Source: Mesorhizobium loti
Lineage (GTDB): Bacteria > Pseudomonadota > Alphaproteobacteria > Rhizobiales > Rhizobiaceae
Direction: 5' to 3'
Assembly (NCBI RefSeq): GCF_001510895.1
Contig: NZ_LPWA01000090.1
Location: forward strand, 1-64,000
DNA length: 64,000 bases
Shown: piece after piece, positions 34,898-43,464 of the stretch
Numbering within the stretch: position 1 is the first letter of the stretch
How the letters are laid out: each line of letters starts with the position of its first letter
Notes under the pieces: generated by a model
Told to the model about the DNA's origin: nothing
Databases searched by the model: none
Seen by the model: the letters and a program-made list of their open reading frames with translations, nothing else
Made by a program: the position numbers and the translations under genes

Positions 34898-34941
34898 AGT
34901 GTCAATTAAGAATGACATTCATTATCACGCTGGGTACGTTT

Positions 34942-36699
34942 CTAGCGGGCGAGAATTTGCTGTAAAATTCGCAGGACGTCCGTTCTCGGACTCGAGGCCA
35001 TGCCGACGGACCGCCAACAGACATGATGGTCCGGGCGAACGAGCAGGCAGCCGCTATCAGAGATCTCGCTGGCGCGTGCCCAGTCGCCACTTTGGTCCAC
35101 ATAGGTCCGACGCGCCCCGATGACGTGCTTGACGATCTCAATTCCCAGTTCGATTTCGATCTGCTCCGCCGCCGTGATCCAGGCTTCCCCGCCAAGGCCG
35201 GTCAGAAGCGTGAAGCGGCCGTGACCGCAGATATCGAGCGTCGAGACCTCGGCGCCGTTGTCCGAGCGGTAAAGCCACACATGAGGAATGCGCGCGCCCG
35301 GCCATGTCGTTGGCTGATAGTGTAGGTCCGCGTCCAGCTGGAAGGCCGGCTCGATCTGCCCGTCGGTGACGATCGCGTTGGAACGGTAGCGCTGGTTCAT
35401 CTCCACGCCGTGGGCGTCGAACTCGTACTTCTTGAAGGCTATTGCCTTGCGAATTGCATCGCGCTGGTGTTCGGCTGCCTCGGTCCCCTCGCTGCGGGCG
35501 GCGAGGTTCCTTTGCATCTGCACCGGTTCAACCCCTTCCGACATGCCGAGGGCGTTGAAGATTGGGCCAAACTCAGCGATTGACTGATTGGCGCGAGTGA
35601 CGATCTGCTTGGCAACCGGTGCTCGCTCCAGGTTGTAGCTTTGCAGAAGTTTTTCGCCGGCTTGGCCTTTCAAGACCATGGCGAGCTTCCAAGCGAGATT
35701 GAAGCTGTCCTGGATTGAAGTGTTCGAGCCGAGCCCATTGGAGGGCGGGTGGCGATGGATGGCATCGCCTACGCAGAATACCCGTCCATTCGACAAGGCG
35801 GTGGCGTATTGGTTGTTTACCGTCCAGGTGTTGGCCGACAACAGCTCGATCTTAAGATCCGGATCGCCGACCAGCTGGCGGGCGACGCCCGCGGCGAATT
35901 CGGGCGTTACATCCGGTTGCGGACCGTTGATATCGTAACCCCACACGATCAGCCATTCATCCCACGGCCGAACCATGCGAACAAGGCCCATGCCAATGCC
36001 CCCGACGTCGGCCCCGGGCTGCATCACCCAATAGAGAACCGAAGGCCGGTGTGCGACATACTTGGACAGATCCGCGCGGAACAAGATGTTCATCGATCCG
36101 CCCACGCCCATTCGCCCTTCGAACGGCAGTCCCGCATGCTCGGCCACCAGGGATTTTCCGCCGTCGGAGCCTATCAGGTAGTTCGATCGGATGGTGAATT
36201 CCTTGCCGGTCAACCGGTCCCGGCAGGTCGTCGTCACGCCGCCAGAGTCTTGTTCGTGGCACAGATATTCGGTAGATAGCCGTGCCTGCGTGCCGCGCGA
36301 ACAGGCTGTCTTGAACAGCAGCGGTTCCATGAGCGTCTGCGGCAGGTCGTTCATCAGGCTCGGAGACGACATCAGGTGCTCCGCCTTGGAGAGCGGATGA
36401 TTGCCCCACGCTTTCATCCGGCCGATCTCCTCGCCCGCCAGGCTCTCGCAGAAGATGGTCTCTCCCATCAACTCTTGCCGCGTGGCAAAGAGGTAAGCCT
36501 CCTGCTCCACATCCCGGCCCAGGTCGCGCAGCACCTCCATCGTTCGTTGGTTGGTAATATGGGCGCGTGGGGTGTTGGCGAGCCACCTGTATCGGTTGAT
36601 GGCCATGTTTTCGATGCCGTAGCTCGAAAGGAGCGCTGCGGCCGCCGAGCCGGAAGGTCCGGTGCCGATGATAAGCACCTCAGTCTCAATATCCGCCAT
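34942..36699 (-). CDS. TfdB-like FAD-dependent phenol/resorcinol monooxygenase
   Basis: This 585-residue single-component aromatic hydroxylase starts at ATG 36699 (GAGGAAAA upstream). FAD motifs: VLIIGTGPSGSAAAALL near residue 8, the DG motif NYLIGSDGGKSLV, and NGRVFCVGDAIHRHPPSNGLGSNTSIQDSFNLAWKLAMVL. NTPRAHITNQRTMEVLRDLG and AHRPSVLYWVMQPG are characteristic of 2,4-dichlorophenol 6-monooxygenase and its resorcinol/phenol relatives. Next to maleylacetate reductase and hydroxyquinol dioxygenase genes, hydroxylation of resorcinol or a similar phenol to hydroxyquinol is the likely role. Confidence 0.9.
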   Translation of the reverse strand: MADIETEVLIIGTGPSGSAAAALLSSYGIENMAINRYRWLANTPRAHITNQRTMEVLRDLGRDVEQEAYLFATRQELMGETIFCESLAGEEIGRMKAWGNHPLSKAEHLMSSPSLMNDLPQTLMEPLLFKTACSRGTQARLSTEYLCHEQDSGGVTTTCRDRLTGKEFTIRSNYLIGSDGGKSLVAEHAGLPFEGRMGVGGSMNILFRADLSKYVAHRPSVLYWVMQPGADVGGIGMGLVRMVRPWDEWLIVWGYDINGPQPDVTPEFAAGVARQLVGDPDLKIELLSANTWTVNNQYATALSNGRVFCVGDAIHRHPPSNGLGSNTSIQDSFNLAWKLAMVLKGQAGEKLLQSYNLERAPVAKQIVTRANQSIAEFGPIFNALGMSEGVEPVQMQRNLAARSEGTEAAEHQRDAIRKAIAFKKYEFDAHGVEMNQRYRSNAIVTDGQIEPAFQLDADLHYQPTTWPGARIPHVWLYRSDNGAEVSTLDICGHGRFTLLTGLGGEAWITAAEQIEIELGIEIVKHVIGARRTYVDQSGDWARASEISDSGCLLVRPDHHVCWRSVGMASSPRTDVLRILQQILAR

Positions 36700-36730
36700 T
36701 TTCCTCCTCGATCCTCTCGAAAGGCTGTTG

Positions 36731-37804
36731 TCAGGGCGAGGGAGCCTCACCAGCCCAGGCCGCACGCAGAAGCCGCTGCAACCCCTCACGTTCGATGGGC
36801 CTCGGATTCCAGTATGGGGTCTGCGTGGCGATGTCGGCGGCGCGATCGATATCCGTTTCCTTCATTCCGATATCGCGAAGTGCGATCGGGGCTTTTGTTG
36901 CGACCGCGAAATCGTAGAGCGCCCGGCCGGCAGTTCTGACGCCGAAAATATCGGCGATGGGAGCAAGCAGGTCTGGCACCGCGGCTTCGTTGAAAGAGAT
37001 CGCGTGTGGCAGTATGACGGCGTGCGTGTCCGCGTGAGGCAGATCGAACGATCCACCTAGCGTGTGACAGAGCTTGTGGTGCAATGCCATTCCCACTTGG
37101 CCAAGCACGGTTCCGCACAGCCAAGCGCCATACAGGGTCTCGCCCCGCGCCTTCAGGTCTTGTGGGCGCTCCAGGACGCGTGGCAGCGCATCTCGGAAAG
37201 CACGCAGGCCCTCAAGCGCCATTAGCGTTGAGATCGGCGAGCGGTTGCGCGCGTAGAGCCCCTCGGCTGCATGAGCCATGGCATTGAGGGCGCTGGTCAC
37301 GGTCATGCCTACCGGAAGCGAACATACGAGCTCGGCATCATAGAGGACAACTTCGGGCTGCACCCTTGGCGTGGTAATTGTGGTCTTGCGGCCACCTTCC
37401 GTCTGGCCGAGGATAGGCGTTGCCTCCGACCCTGCGTACGTCGTTGGCACGACGATCTGAGGCAGGTCGGTGCGCAGCGCGATCGCCTTTCCAAGGCCGG
37501 TTGTTGAGCCGCCGCCGACAGCAACGACGCAGTCGGCCTGAAGCCGCAGTGCGATTTCGGTTGCCTCCTCAGAGATCGAAACTGGCGTGTGCATGACAGC
37601 GCCGGTAAAGGTTCCACAAGCGCGCGCGCCGAGCAGCTCAGCAATTTCCTGAGCCGTCCCGGCTTGTTGCGGCGTGGCCAGGATCAAAGCGTGGCTAAGG
37701 CCCTGCGTCTCCATTTCCTCGCCGATAGCGCGACGAACACCCGCCCCGAAGCGCACCCGCATCGAGGCGCTGCTGGTGACGAACTCTTCCTGAAACATGG
37801 ACAT
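36731..37804 (-). CDS. Maleylacetate reductase
   Basis: This 357-residue iron-alcohol-dehydrogenase-fold enzyme reduces maleylacetate to 3-oxoadipate with NAD(P)H. Family features are RVRFGAGVRRAIGEEM, the nucleotide site CVVAVGGGSTTGLGKAIALRTDLPQIVVPTTYAGSEATPILGQTE, and MALHHKLCHTLGGSFDLPHADTHAVILPHAISFN, which carries the conserved His residues. It is transcribed with the TfdB-like gene (31-base gap) and divergently from LysR. It links the hydroxyquinol branch to the pca genes at 46.8-49.7 kb. Confidence 0.94.
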   Translation of the reverse strand: MSMFQEEFVTSSASMRVRFGAGVRRAIGEEMETQGLSHALILATPQQAGTAQEIAELLGARACGTFTGAVMHTPVSISEEATEIALRLQADCVVAVGGGSTTGLGKAIALRTDLPQIVVPTTYAGSEATPILGQTEGGRKTTITTPRVQPEVVLYDAELVCSLPVGMTVTSALNAMAHAAEGLYARNRSPISTLMALEGLRAFRDALPRVLERPQDLKARGETLYGAWLCGTVLGQVGMALHHKLCHTLGGSFDLPHADTHAVILPHAISFNEAAVPDLLAPIADIFGVRTAGRALYDFAVATKAPIALRDIGMKETDIDRAADIATQTPYWNPRPIEREGLQRLLRAAWAGEAPSP

Positions 37805-37886
37805 CGCGGAGCACCTCTATTTGCCGCCTGCGGTGACAGATTAACGAGGACTCTTGCGGATATTGATCCGATCACCGGCGCAAAAT

Positions 37887-37901
37887 ATAACTGGATGTTA
37901 T
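37887..37901. promoter_or_regulatory. LysR-type box ATAAC-N5-GTTAT at the LysR start
   Basis: ATAACTGGATGTTAT is a perfect 5-5-5 dyad of the T-N11-A class bound by LysR proteins. It overlaps the LysR start codon at 37900 and lies about 85 bases ahead of the divergent maleylacetate reductase gene, fitting autoregulation plus activation of that operon. Confidence 0.55.
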
Positions 37902-38850
37902 GAAACTCGACAGCGAACACCTCGAAATCCTGGCGATGATCATCGAGAAAGGCGGCCTGACCGAGGGCGCGGACGCTCTCGGCAAATCGCAGCCCTCTGT
38001 TTCCCGCACGATGGCGCTACTTGAGGACCGTATCGGTGCGCCGCTGTTCGAACCAGGCAAGCGTCCGCTGCGCGCGACCGAGCTCGGAGAGAGCCTGGCG
38101 CGGATCGGCGCCCGCATTCACACGCTCAACACTGAGGCGAGCAAGCTCGTCCAAAGCTATCGAAAGGGTCATACCGGACGAATCCGCATCGCCGGCACGC
38201 CGATCTTCATGGACGGGGTCGTGTCGACACTCATCGCCGATTTCCATAACCGCCACCCCGACGTCCAACTTGCCCAATCATACGGTTATTTCGATAGTCT
38301 CGCCGTGGGGTTGAGGAATGGATCGCTCGACATGGCGATCCTTCCTCTTCATCCTAACGCTGTCCCAGCCGACATGACCTTCGTCCCGCTGCTACCGGGG
38401 CGCAACGTCGTCGCCTGCCGGGCGGTCCATCCCTTGGCGGGACGCGGCGCAATCACGCTTAGCGATCTCGAGCCATATCCGTGGATTGCCCCGCCGCCGG
38501 AGAGCCCGCTGTTCCGCGACCTGCAACGAGCCCTCAAATCGATCGGAAAAGAGGATTTTAGGGTGAACTTCTCGGGCGGCACCTTTGCCTCGATTGTCAG
38601 CGTGCTTGCCGGGTCCGATTCCCTGACCGTTCTCCCCTACTCAGTAGTTTTTCTGGCGCGCAGGACAGTGGGGCTGGAAGCCCTGCCCTTGAAGATCGAG
38701 CACCCGGATCGGCGGCTCGGCATGCTTTCGGTCGGCGCCCGTCAGGCACCGCCCGCATTGAGACTTTTCGCCGACTTCTTGGTCGAAGAGTTCAAGCTGC
38801 TCGAGGCAAGGATGCAGCACGAGCAGCAGGTCACGCGCCGTCGCGGCTGA
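37900..38850 (+). CDS. LysR-family transcriptional regulator
   Basis: This 316-residue protein has an N-terminal winged helix-turn-helix (LEILAMIIEKGGLTEGADALGKSQPSVSRTMALLEDRIGAPLFEPGKRPLRATELG) and a periplasmic-binding-like effector domain from about residue 90 (GRIRIAGTPIFMDGVVSTLIADFHNRHPDVQL). It is divergent from the maleylacetate reductase/TfdB-like operon and convergent with the tautomerase-like gene. The effector is probably an intermediate such as maleylacetate or a phenol, by analogy with other LysR-controlled aromatic operons. Confidence 0.92.
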   Translation: MKLDSEHLEILAMIIEKGGLTEGADALGKSQPSVSRTMALLEDRIGAPLFEPGKRPLRATELGESLARIGARIHTLNTEASKLVQSYRKGHTGRIRIAGTPIFMDGVVSTLIADFHNRHPDVQLAQSYGYFDSLAVGLRNGSLDMAILPLHPNAVPADMTFVPLLPGRNVVACRAVHPLAGRGAITLSDLEPYPWIAPPPESPLFRDLQRALKSIGKEDFRVNFSGGTFASIVSVLAGSDSLTVLPYSVVFLARRTVGLEALPLKIEHPDRRLGMLSVGARQAPPALRLFADFLVEEFKLLEARMQHEQQVTRRRG

Positions 38851-38856
38851 CGACGC

Positions 38857-39189
38857 CTATTTCAGGGCGATGTAGGTCTGCGGATCCAGAGCCGTGACCC
38901 GCACCGCGACATGGGTTCCTGCCGCTGACCGCAGCATATCCTGAAGCCGTCGGCTGACGAAGATCAGTTGGTCTCGGGTCCGTTCGGGCTTCGGAAGGAT
39001 CTGCATCTCCGCGTTGACGCGGGGAAGATCGTTCATCGCCATGACAGGCAAAAGCGCGAACTGGCAGGCGGGGACATCCACTTTCAATTCCTCGCATAGC
39101 ATCGAGCGGATCGGCTCCATGGCAGCCGCTAGTTTGTCCCGGCATTCCGGGTAAAGGGTCTCGTCAACAAAGATCTTGAGATTCGGCAT
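38857..39189 (-). CDS. Small tautomerase-like protein
   Basis: This 110-residue protein begins MPNLKIFVDE, with Pro as second residue; in the tautomerase (4-OT/MIF) superfamily that Pro becomes the N-terminal catalytic base. The two-repeat alpha/beta pattern (KIFVDETLYPECRDKLAAAMEPIRSMLCEEL and QILPKPERTRDQLIFVSRRLQDMLRSAAGTHVAVRVTAL) fits an MIF-like monomer. It follows the hydroxyquinol dioxygenase gene by 9 bases, so it may isomerise a ring-cleavage product. The family call is from pattern only. Confidence 0.6.
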   Translation of the reverse strand: MPNLKIFVDETLYPECRDKLAAAMEPIRSMLCEELKVDVPACQFALLPVMAMNDLPRVNAEMQILPKPERTRDQLIFVSRRLQDMLRSAAGTHVAVRVTALDPQTYIALK

Positions 39190-39198
39190 TTCGGGACC

Positions 39199-40038
39199 TC
39201 AGGCAGGCGTCAGGACAAAGTCGAAAGGAGAGCGCCAAAGCGTGGAGTCATCCATCACGCGCTCGTAAGGTGCGATCAGGGTCTTCTTCACTCCGAACAC
39301 CGCGTCTGACTCGATATAGAAGTCGTCGCCCACGAAAGTGTGTGTCACAAGCTTTTGGAAACCTGGCGCAGTGACCAGGAAATGCATATGGGCGGGGCGA
39401 TAGGGATGCCGGCCAAGCTGCGCCAATAATTTGCCGACCGGCCCGTCATTGGGGATGGGATAGGCGGTGGGCTTGATGCCCCGAAAGCTGTAGCGGCCAT
39501 CCTTCCCGGTAAAGAAGCGCCCGCGATTGTTCCACTTTGGTTGGATTCCTGGCTGCTGAACGTCATAAAACCCGTCGGCATTGTCCGACCAAACATCAAC
39601 GCAGGCGCCTTCAATCGGTCCGCCATGGTTATCCAGCACCTTGCCTTCGAAAAGGCAGCTCTCGCCCTTGCCATCGAGGCAGATATCGTCGCCCATCGAG
39701 CGGACCGGCGCGTCTGACACATGGAAGGGGCCGAGCACCGTATTCTCGGTTGCGCCTGACGGGCGCCGATTGTTGATCGCGTCGACCAGCATCGATAACC
39801 CAAGCACATCGGAAAGGAGGATGAATTCCTGCCGCTCCTGCGAGCAGATCTGCCCTGTCTTGGTAAGAAACTCGACAGCGAGATCCCATTCGGTCTGCGT
39901 TAGGTGGATTTCCTTGGTGAAAGCATGGAGATGGTTGACAAGACAAGCCATGACTTCGGCGAGACGCGGATTGATGCCGTCGCCCATTCGTCCGTTGACC
40001 GTTTCGGTTGAGGCGTCCTCGGTAAAATAGTGCATCAT
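39199..40038 (-). CDS. Hydroxyquinol 1,2-dioxygenase (intradiol)
   Basis: This 279-residue intradiol dioxygenase has the helical N domain (TQTEWDLAVEFLTKTGQICSQERQEFILLSDVLGLSMLVDAINNRR), then GATENTVLGPFH, the first Fe(III) Tyr in ADGFYDVQQPG, and Tyr-His-His in RHPYRPAHMHFLV. SDVLGLSMLVD and the LGPFHVSDAP stretch favour hydroxyquinol or catechol type over protocatechuate. It cleaves hydroxyquinol to maleylacetate, the substrate of the reductase at 36.7-37.8 kb. Its start is 3 bases from the livM-like stop, so it is co-transcribed with the transporter. Confidence 0.92.
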   Translation of the reverse strand: MMHYFTEDASTETVNGRMGDGINPRLAEVMACLVNHLHAFTKEIHLTQTEWDLAVEFLTKTGQICSQERQEFILLSDVLGLSMLVDAINNRRPSGATENTVLGPFHVSDAPVRSMGDDICLDGKGESCLFEGKVLDNHGGPIEGACVDVWSDNADGFYDVQQPGIQPKWNNRGRFFTGKDGRYSFRGIKPTAYPIPNDGPVGKLLAQLGRHPYRPAHMHFLVTAPGFQKLVTHTFVGDDFYIESDAVFGVKKTLIAPYERVMDDSTLWRSPFDFVLTPA

Positions 40039-41120
40039 TGGCGCATGCTCCGATGGGAGAGCCGCTCAGGCGGCATTACGGCTGGAACTGAAGGCGACAG
40101 AGGTGGGGAGTTTATCCGCGCCAGGTGGCGCAGTGAAAGCAGATCGATGCCGGAGCGGTGGGCGAACAGGCCCCAAAGCCCTCGACGGGCGAACAGCATT
40201 ACGCCGATGCCGGTCAGGCCAAGGACGATCAGGTAAAGCGTGCCGTAATCCGCCAGCAGGCGCTGCAGGGCGTAGAAAACGATCACGCCCACCACCGGCC
40301 CCGGGAGCGTGCCGATGCCGCCGATGACGGTGATGAATATGACAAAGGCCGTCCAGTCGACCACCGAGAAGGCCGCATCCGGCGTCACCCGGGTGATTTG
40401 GATAAAAGCCAGCGCGCCGCAGACTCCTGTGCCGAAGGCGGTCAGAAGGAACACCGAGGCCTTGAGCTTGATGGGGTCGACACCGACAGACCGTGCTGCG
40501 TTCTCGTTGTCGCGTATGGCTTGTAGCCCCAGGCCCATGCGTGAGCGCAAGAAGACATAGCTCGCAATCAGCAGGATCAGCGCCAGCGTAAGCATCAGCC
40601 AATAGGTAATCGCGTCCGCGGCTGCAGCGCCGGAGACGTCGAGCACTTGCTTGACCGCATCGACGCCGAACATGTCCCTGGTCGTCCCTTTTGGCAGGGA
40701 GGTCCCGGTGCCGCCGCCGAGCGCTTTCCACTGGCCCATGGCGAGCTTCACGATGTCGGCGACAACCCAAGTTCCAATAGCGAAATAGGCCCCGTTGAGC
40801 CGGAATACGAAGAACGCCATCGGAACGGCGAAAAGAGCCGCGGCGAGGCCGCCGATCGCAACCCCGAGAAGCGGGTCGAGTTTAAAAAGAATAATCGCGG
40901 CGAACATCGCATAGGCGCCGACCCCTACGAAGGCTTGCTGGCCGACCGAAACCAGCCCGGCGAAGCCGGCGAGCATGTTCCAGTTCATCGCAAGCACGAG
41001 CAAGGTAAGGATGCCGAAGAGGTCCTGGACGATGGCCCGCGGACCGATCGCAGGCAGCGCGTAGAGCCCGCCAAGTGCGACGACGGCGAGGACGAGACCT
41101 GAATAACGGCGAGCGGTCAT
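40035..41120 (-). CDS. Branched-chain amino acid type ABC permease (LivM-like)
   Basis: This 361-residue membrane protein starts at ATG 41120, 8 bases after the LivH-like stop. About ten helices are visible, and AGLVSVGQQAFVGVGAYAMFAAIILF and the coupling region LGLQAIRDNENAARSVGVDPIKLKASVFLLTAFGTGVCGAL are typical. It has a polar C-terminal tail beyond the last helix. In aromatic clusters such transporters import carboxylated aromatics. It overlaps the dioxygenase start. Confidence 0.92.
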   Translation of the reverse strand: MTARRYSGLVLAVVALGGLYALPAIGPRAIVQDLFGILTLLVLAMNWNMLAGFAGLVSVGQQAFVGVGAYAMFAAIILFKLDPLLGVAIGGLAAALFAVPMAFFVFRLNGAYFAIGTWVVADIVKLAMGQWKALGGGTGTSLPKGTTRDMFGVDAVKQVLDVSGAAAADAITYWLMLTLALILLIASYVFLRSRMGLGLQAIRDNENAARSVGVDPIKLKASVFLLTAFGTGVCGALAFIQITRVTPDAAFSVVDWTAFVIFITVIGGIGTLPGPVVGVIVFYALQRLLADYGTLYLIVLGLTGIGVMLFARRGLWGLFAHRSGIDLLSLRHLARINSPPLSPSVPAVMPPERLSHRSMRQ

Positions 41121-41128
41121 GGCAGACC

Positions 41129-41992
41129 TCAGTCGATGGCTCGGGGGAACAGTCCGCGGGGCCGCAGAAGCAGGACCAAGACGAAGGCGATATGACCCGA
41201 CAGGATCTGCCATTCGGGGTTGAGCGCCGCGCCAAACGCCTGTGCGATACCGATCACGATGCCCCCAGCGAGAGTTCCCCAGAGGCTTCCAAGCCCGCCG
41301 ATGATTACTGCCTGGAAAGCGTAAAGAAGACGGGCCGGACCAATGGACGGATCGAAGTTCGCGCGGGTCCCGAGATAAAGGGCCGCGATGGTGGAAACCA
41401 TCAGCGCTATACCTGTAGCCATTGCGAACACTTTCTCGGGGCGGATCCCCATCAGTTGTGCCGTCACGGTGTCGTCCGAGGTGGCGCGGAAGGCGCGGCC
41501 CAGCGCCGTCCGGTAAAAAAGTTGGTTGAGCATGAGGATTACGGTGACCGCGGAGACCAAGGTGAGCACCGGCATGACGCCGAGCGCGACCGGGCCGACA
41601 TGCATTGCCTGCGATTCGATCGCGCCTGCTGTGAGCTTTTGGCTATCTGCGGTGAAAGATTCCAACAAGCCATTCTGGATCACTACGGACAGCCCGAAGG
41701 TGACGAGCAGCGGAGGCAGTATGTCGGTACCGAGCACTCGATTGAAGAGGTGGGTCTGCAGCAGCCACCCAGCCGCAAACATTATGGGCGCGGCGAGGAG
41801 CACCGCCACGAAAGGATGCAGGCCGAGCACCGTAACGATCGTGAGGATGAGGTAGGCGGCCAGGACGATCAGGTCGCCATGGGCGAGATTGACCAGCCGC
41901 ATGATTCCGAACACGAGGCTAAGACCGGAGGCGAAAAGGGCATAAAGGCCGCCCAAAAGTATGCCCTGCGTCAGAGTGTCGATCCAGATCAT
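41129..41992 (-). CDS. Branched-chain amino acid type ABC permease (LivH-like)
   Basis: This 287-residue permease has the N-terminal signature TLTQGILLGGLYALFASGLSLVFGIMRLVNLAHGDLIVLAAYL and the coupling loop GRAFRATSDDTVTAQLMGIRPEKVFAMATGIALM, then LGSLWGTLAGGIVIGIAQAF. It forms the membrane pore with the LivM-like protein. It overlaps the LivF-like gene by 4 bases, so the module is co-translated. Confidence 0.94.
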   Translation of the reverse strand: MIWIDTLTQGILLGGLYALFASGLSLVFGIMRLVNLAHGDLIVLAAYLILTIVTVLGLHPFVAVLLAAPIMFAAGWLLQTHLFNRVLGTDILPPLLVTFGLSVVIQNGLLESFTADSQKLTAGAIESQAMHVGPVALGVMPVLTLVSAVTVILMLNQLFYRTALGRAFRATSDDTVTAQLMGIRPEKVFAMATGIALMVSTIAALYLGTRANFDPSIGPARLLYAFQAVIIGGLGSLWGTLAGGIVIGIAQAFGAALNPEWQILSGHIAFVLVLLLRPRGLFPRAID

Positions 41993-42702
41993 GCGTGAGC
42001 CACTCCGAAATACGCGTCGTGGATCGCCTCGCGCGACAGCTCCTTAGGGGCGCCCGAGAGCGTTACCCGTCCCTTCATCAAGCAGTATATGCGATCGGCC
42101 ACTTTGAGCGCCTGGCTTATGTCCTGCTCCACGACGATCATTGATGCTCCGCTTTGTTTGATCGTGGGGACCGCTGCGTAGATCTCCTTGATGACGACAG
42201 GTGCAAGCCCCAGGCTCAGTTCGTCGCATAGAAGAACGCGCGGGTTCGACATCAACGCTCGGCCGATCGCCACCATCTGCTGCTGGCCGCCTGAGAGGGC
42301 GGTGCTGGGATCGTGCCGGCGCTGGCGCAGCACCGGGAAGAGTTCGTAGATGCGTTCCAGCGTCCAGTTGCCCCCGACCTTGCGAATTTGGCCACCGATC
42401 AGGAGATTTTCCTCAACCGTCAGGGAGGGAAACAGACGCCGACCCTCCGGCACCATCGATACGCCTCGAATCAGGATCTCGGGGGCGCCAAGCCCCTGAA
42501 TCTCCTCCCCCGAGAGCCGGACTCTGCCGCCGCTCACCTTGGCTATCCCGACTATAGAGCGCATCAGGGTCGATTTGCCGGCGCCGTTCGCACCGATGAT
42601 GGCGACGGTCTCACCCGCTTCCAGTCGAAGATCGACTCCGAAGAGTGCCTGGAAGTCCCCATAATGGGCCGTGAGCGCGCCAATCTCGAGCAGTGCGGTC
42701 AT
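41989..42702 (-). CDS. ABC transporter ATPase (LivF-like)
   Basis: This 237-residue ATPase starts at ATG 42702 in an ATGA overlap with the livG-like stop. It has Walker A GANGAGKST near residue 38, EGRRLFPSLTVEENL, signature LSGGQQQMVAIGRALM, Walker B VLLCDELSLGLAP and VVEQD. One of two ATPases of the importer. The frame is open further upstream but that region lies inside the neighbouring gene. Confidence 0.94.
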   Translation of the reverse strand: MTALLEIGALTAHYGDFQALFGVDLRLEAGETVAIIGANGAGKSTLMRSIVGIAKVSGGRVRLSGEEIQGLGAPEILIRGVSMVPEGRRLFPSLTVEENLLIGGQIRKVGGNWTLERIYELFPVLRQRRHDPSTALSGGQQQMVAIGRALMSNPRVLLCDELSLGLAPVVIKEIYAAVPTIKQSGASMIVVEQDISQALKVADRIYCLMKGRVTLSGAPKELSREAIHDAYFGVAHA

Positions 42703-43418
42703 GCCTCGATCCCCAGATAGATCTCCCGCACCTCGGGCGACGACATCACCTTCCCAGGCTCTCCGAGCATCAGCATGCGCCCGAAGTTGAGCACCATTAG
42801 GCGCTGCACGACGGAAGTCAGAGCGTGAAGGACATGCTCGATCCAGATGATCGCGGTGCCCTCCGCGTGAATGGACTTGATGGTCGCCACGAGCTCGACG
42901 CATTCGGCGTCGGTGAGCCCTCCGGCAATCTCGTCCAGCAGGATGACCCGCGGCCGGGTCGCCATAGCCCGAGCGAGTTCCAGTCGCTTGCGCTGCAGCA
43001 AAGGCAGGGCGCCGGACAGGCTGTTCGCCGCAGCCGCAAGGCCGGTGCGGGCAAGGATATCGAGACAAAGCCGCGGGGCATCCTGAGCCGTAGCGCCACC
43101 CCCGAAGCGAGCCGCCACGAGTAGGTTCTCATAGAGTGACAAATGCCCGAACGGTTGCGGAATCTGGAATGATCGGCCAATGCCCGAGGCGCATCGCTGC
43201 ATAGGTGTCTCGCCGGTTACATCGCGACCATCGATTTGAATGCGCCCGGCATCGGCGCGCACGTTGCCGGTGATCAGGTTGAAGAGCGTCGACTTGCCGG
43301 CGCCGTTGGGCCCGATGATGCCGAGAGCCTCGCCAGGCTCCAGGTCGAAGCTCACTGCGTCCGTGACCTTGAGGGCGCCGTAAGATTTCGACACGCTATT
43401 GAGCGAAAGGATCGGCAT
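42699..43418 (-). CDS. ABC transporter ATPase (LivG-like)
   Basis: This 239-residue ATPase starts at ATG 43418 (MPILSLNSVSKSYGALKVTDAVSFDL). Walker A GPNGAGKST, IGRSFQIPQPFGHLSLYENLL, a variant signature (LSGALPLLQRKRLELARAM, in place of LSGGQ) and Walker B VILLDEIAGGLTDAE are visible, then WIEHVLHAL. It lies about 45 bases after the binding-protein gene. It is shorter in the insertion region than many LivG proteins. Confidence 0.93.
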   Translation of the reverse strand: MPILSLNSVSKSYGALKVTDAVSFDLEPGEALGIIGPNGAGKSTLFNLITGNVRADAGRIQIDGRDVTGETPMQRCASGIGRSFQIPQPFGHLSLYENLLVAARFGGGATAQDAPRLCLDILARTGLAAAANSLSGALPLLQRKRLELARAMATRPRVILLDEIAGGLTDAECVELVATIKSIHAEGTAIIWIEHVLHALTSVVQRLMVLNFGRMLMLGEPGKVMSSPEVREIYLGIEA

Positions 43419-43464
43419 CAGCGCCTCGCTTAGTGGCCCGGCGTGGCGCGCCGGGCTGTGCCAA

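Noticed and set aside
41075..41998. 307-residue plus-strand ORF opposite livH
   Set aside because: Very charged, His/Asp/Arg-rich antisense reading of membrane-protein codons; livH on the other strand is a clear family match.
42060..43068. Longer start for the LivF-like protein at 43068
   Set aside because: The extension is a shifted reading of the livG-like gene; ATG 42702 gives the normal ATPase N terminus and overlaps the livG stop.
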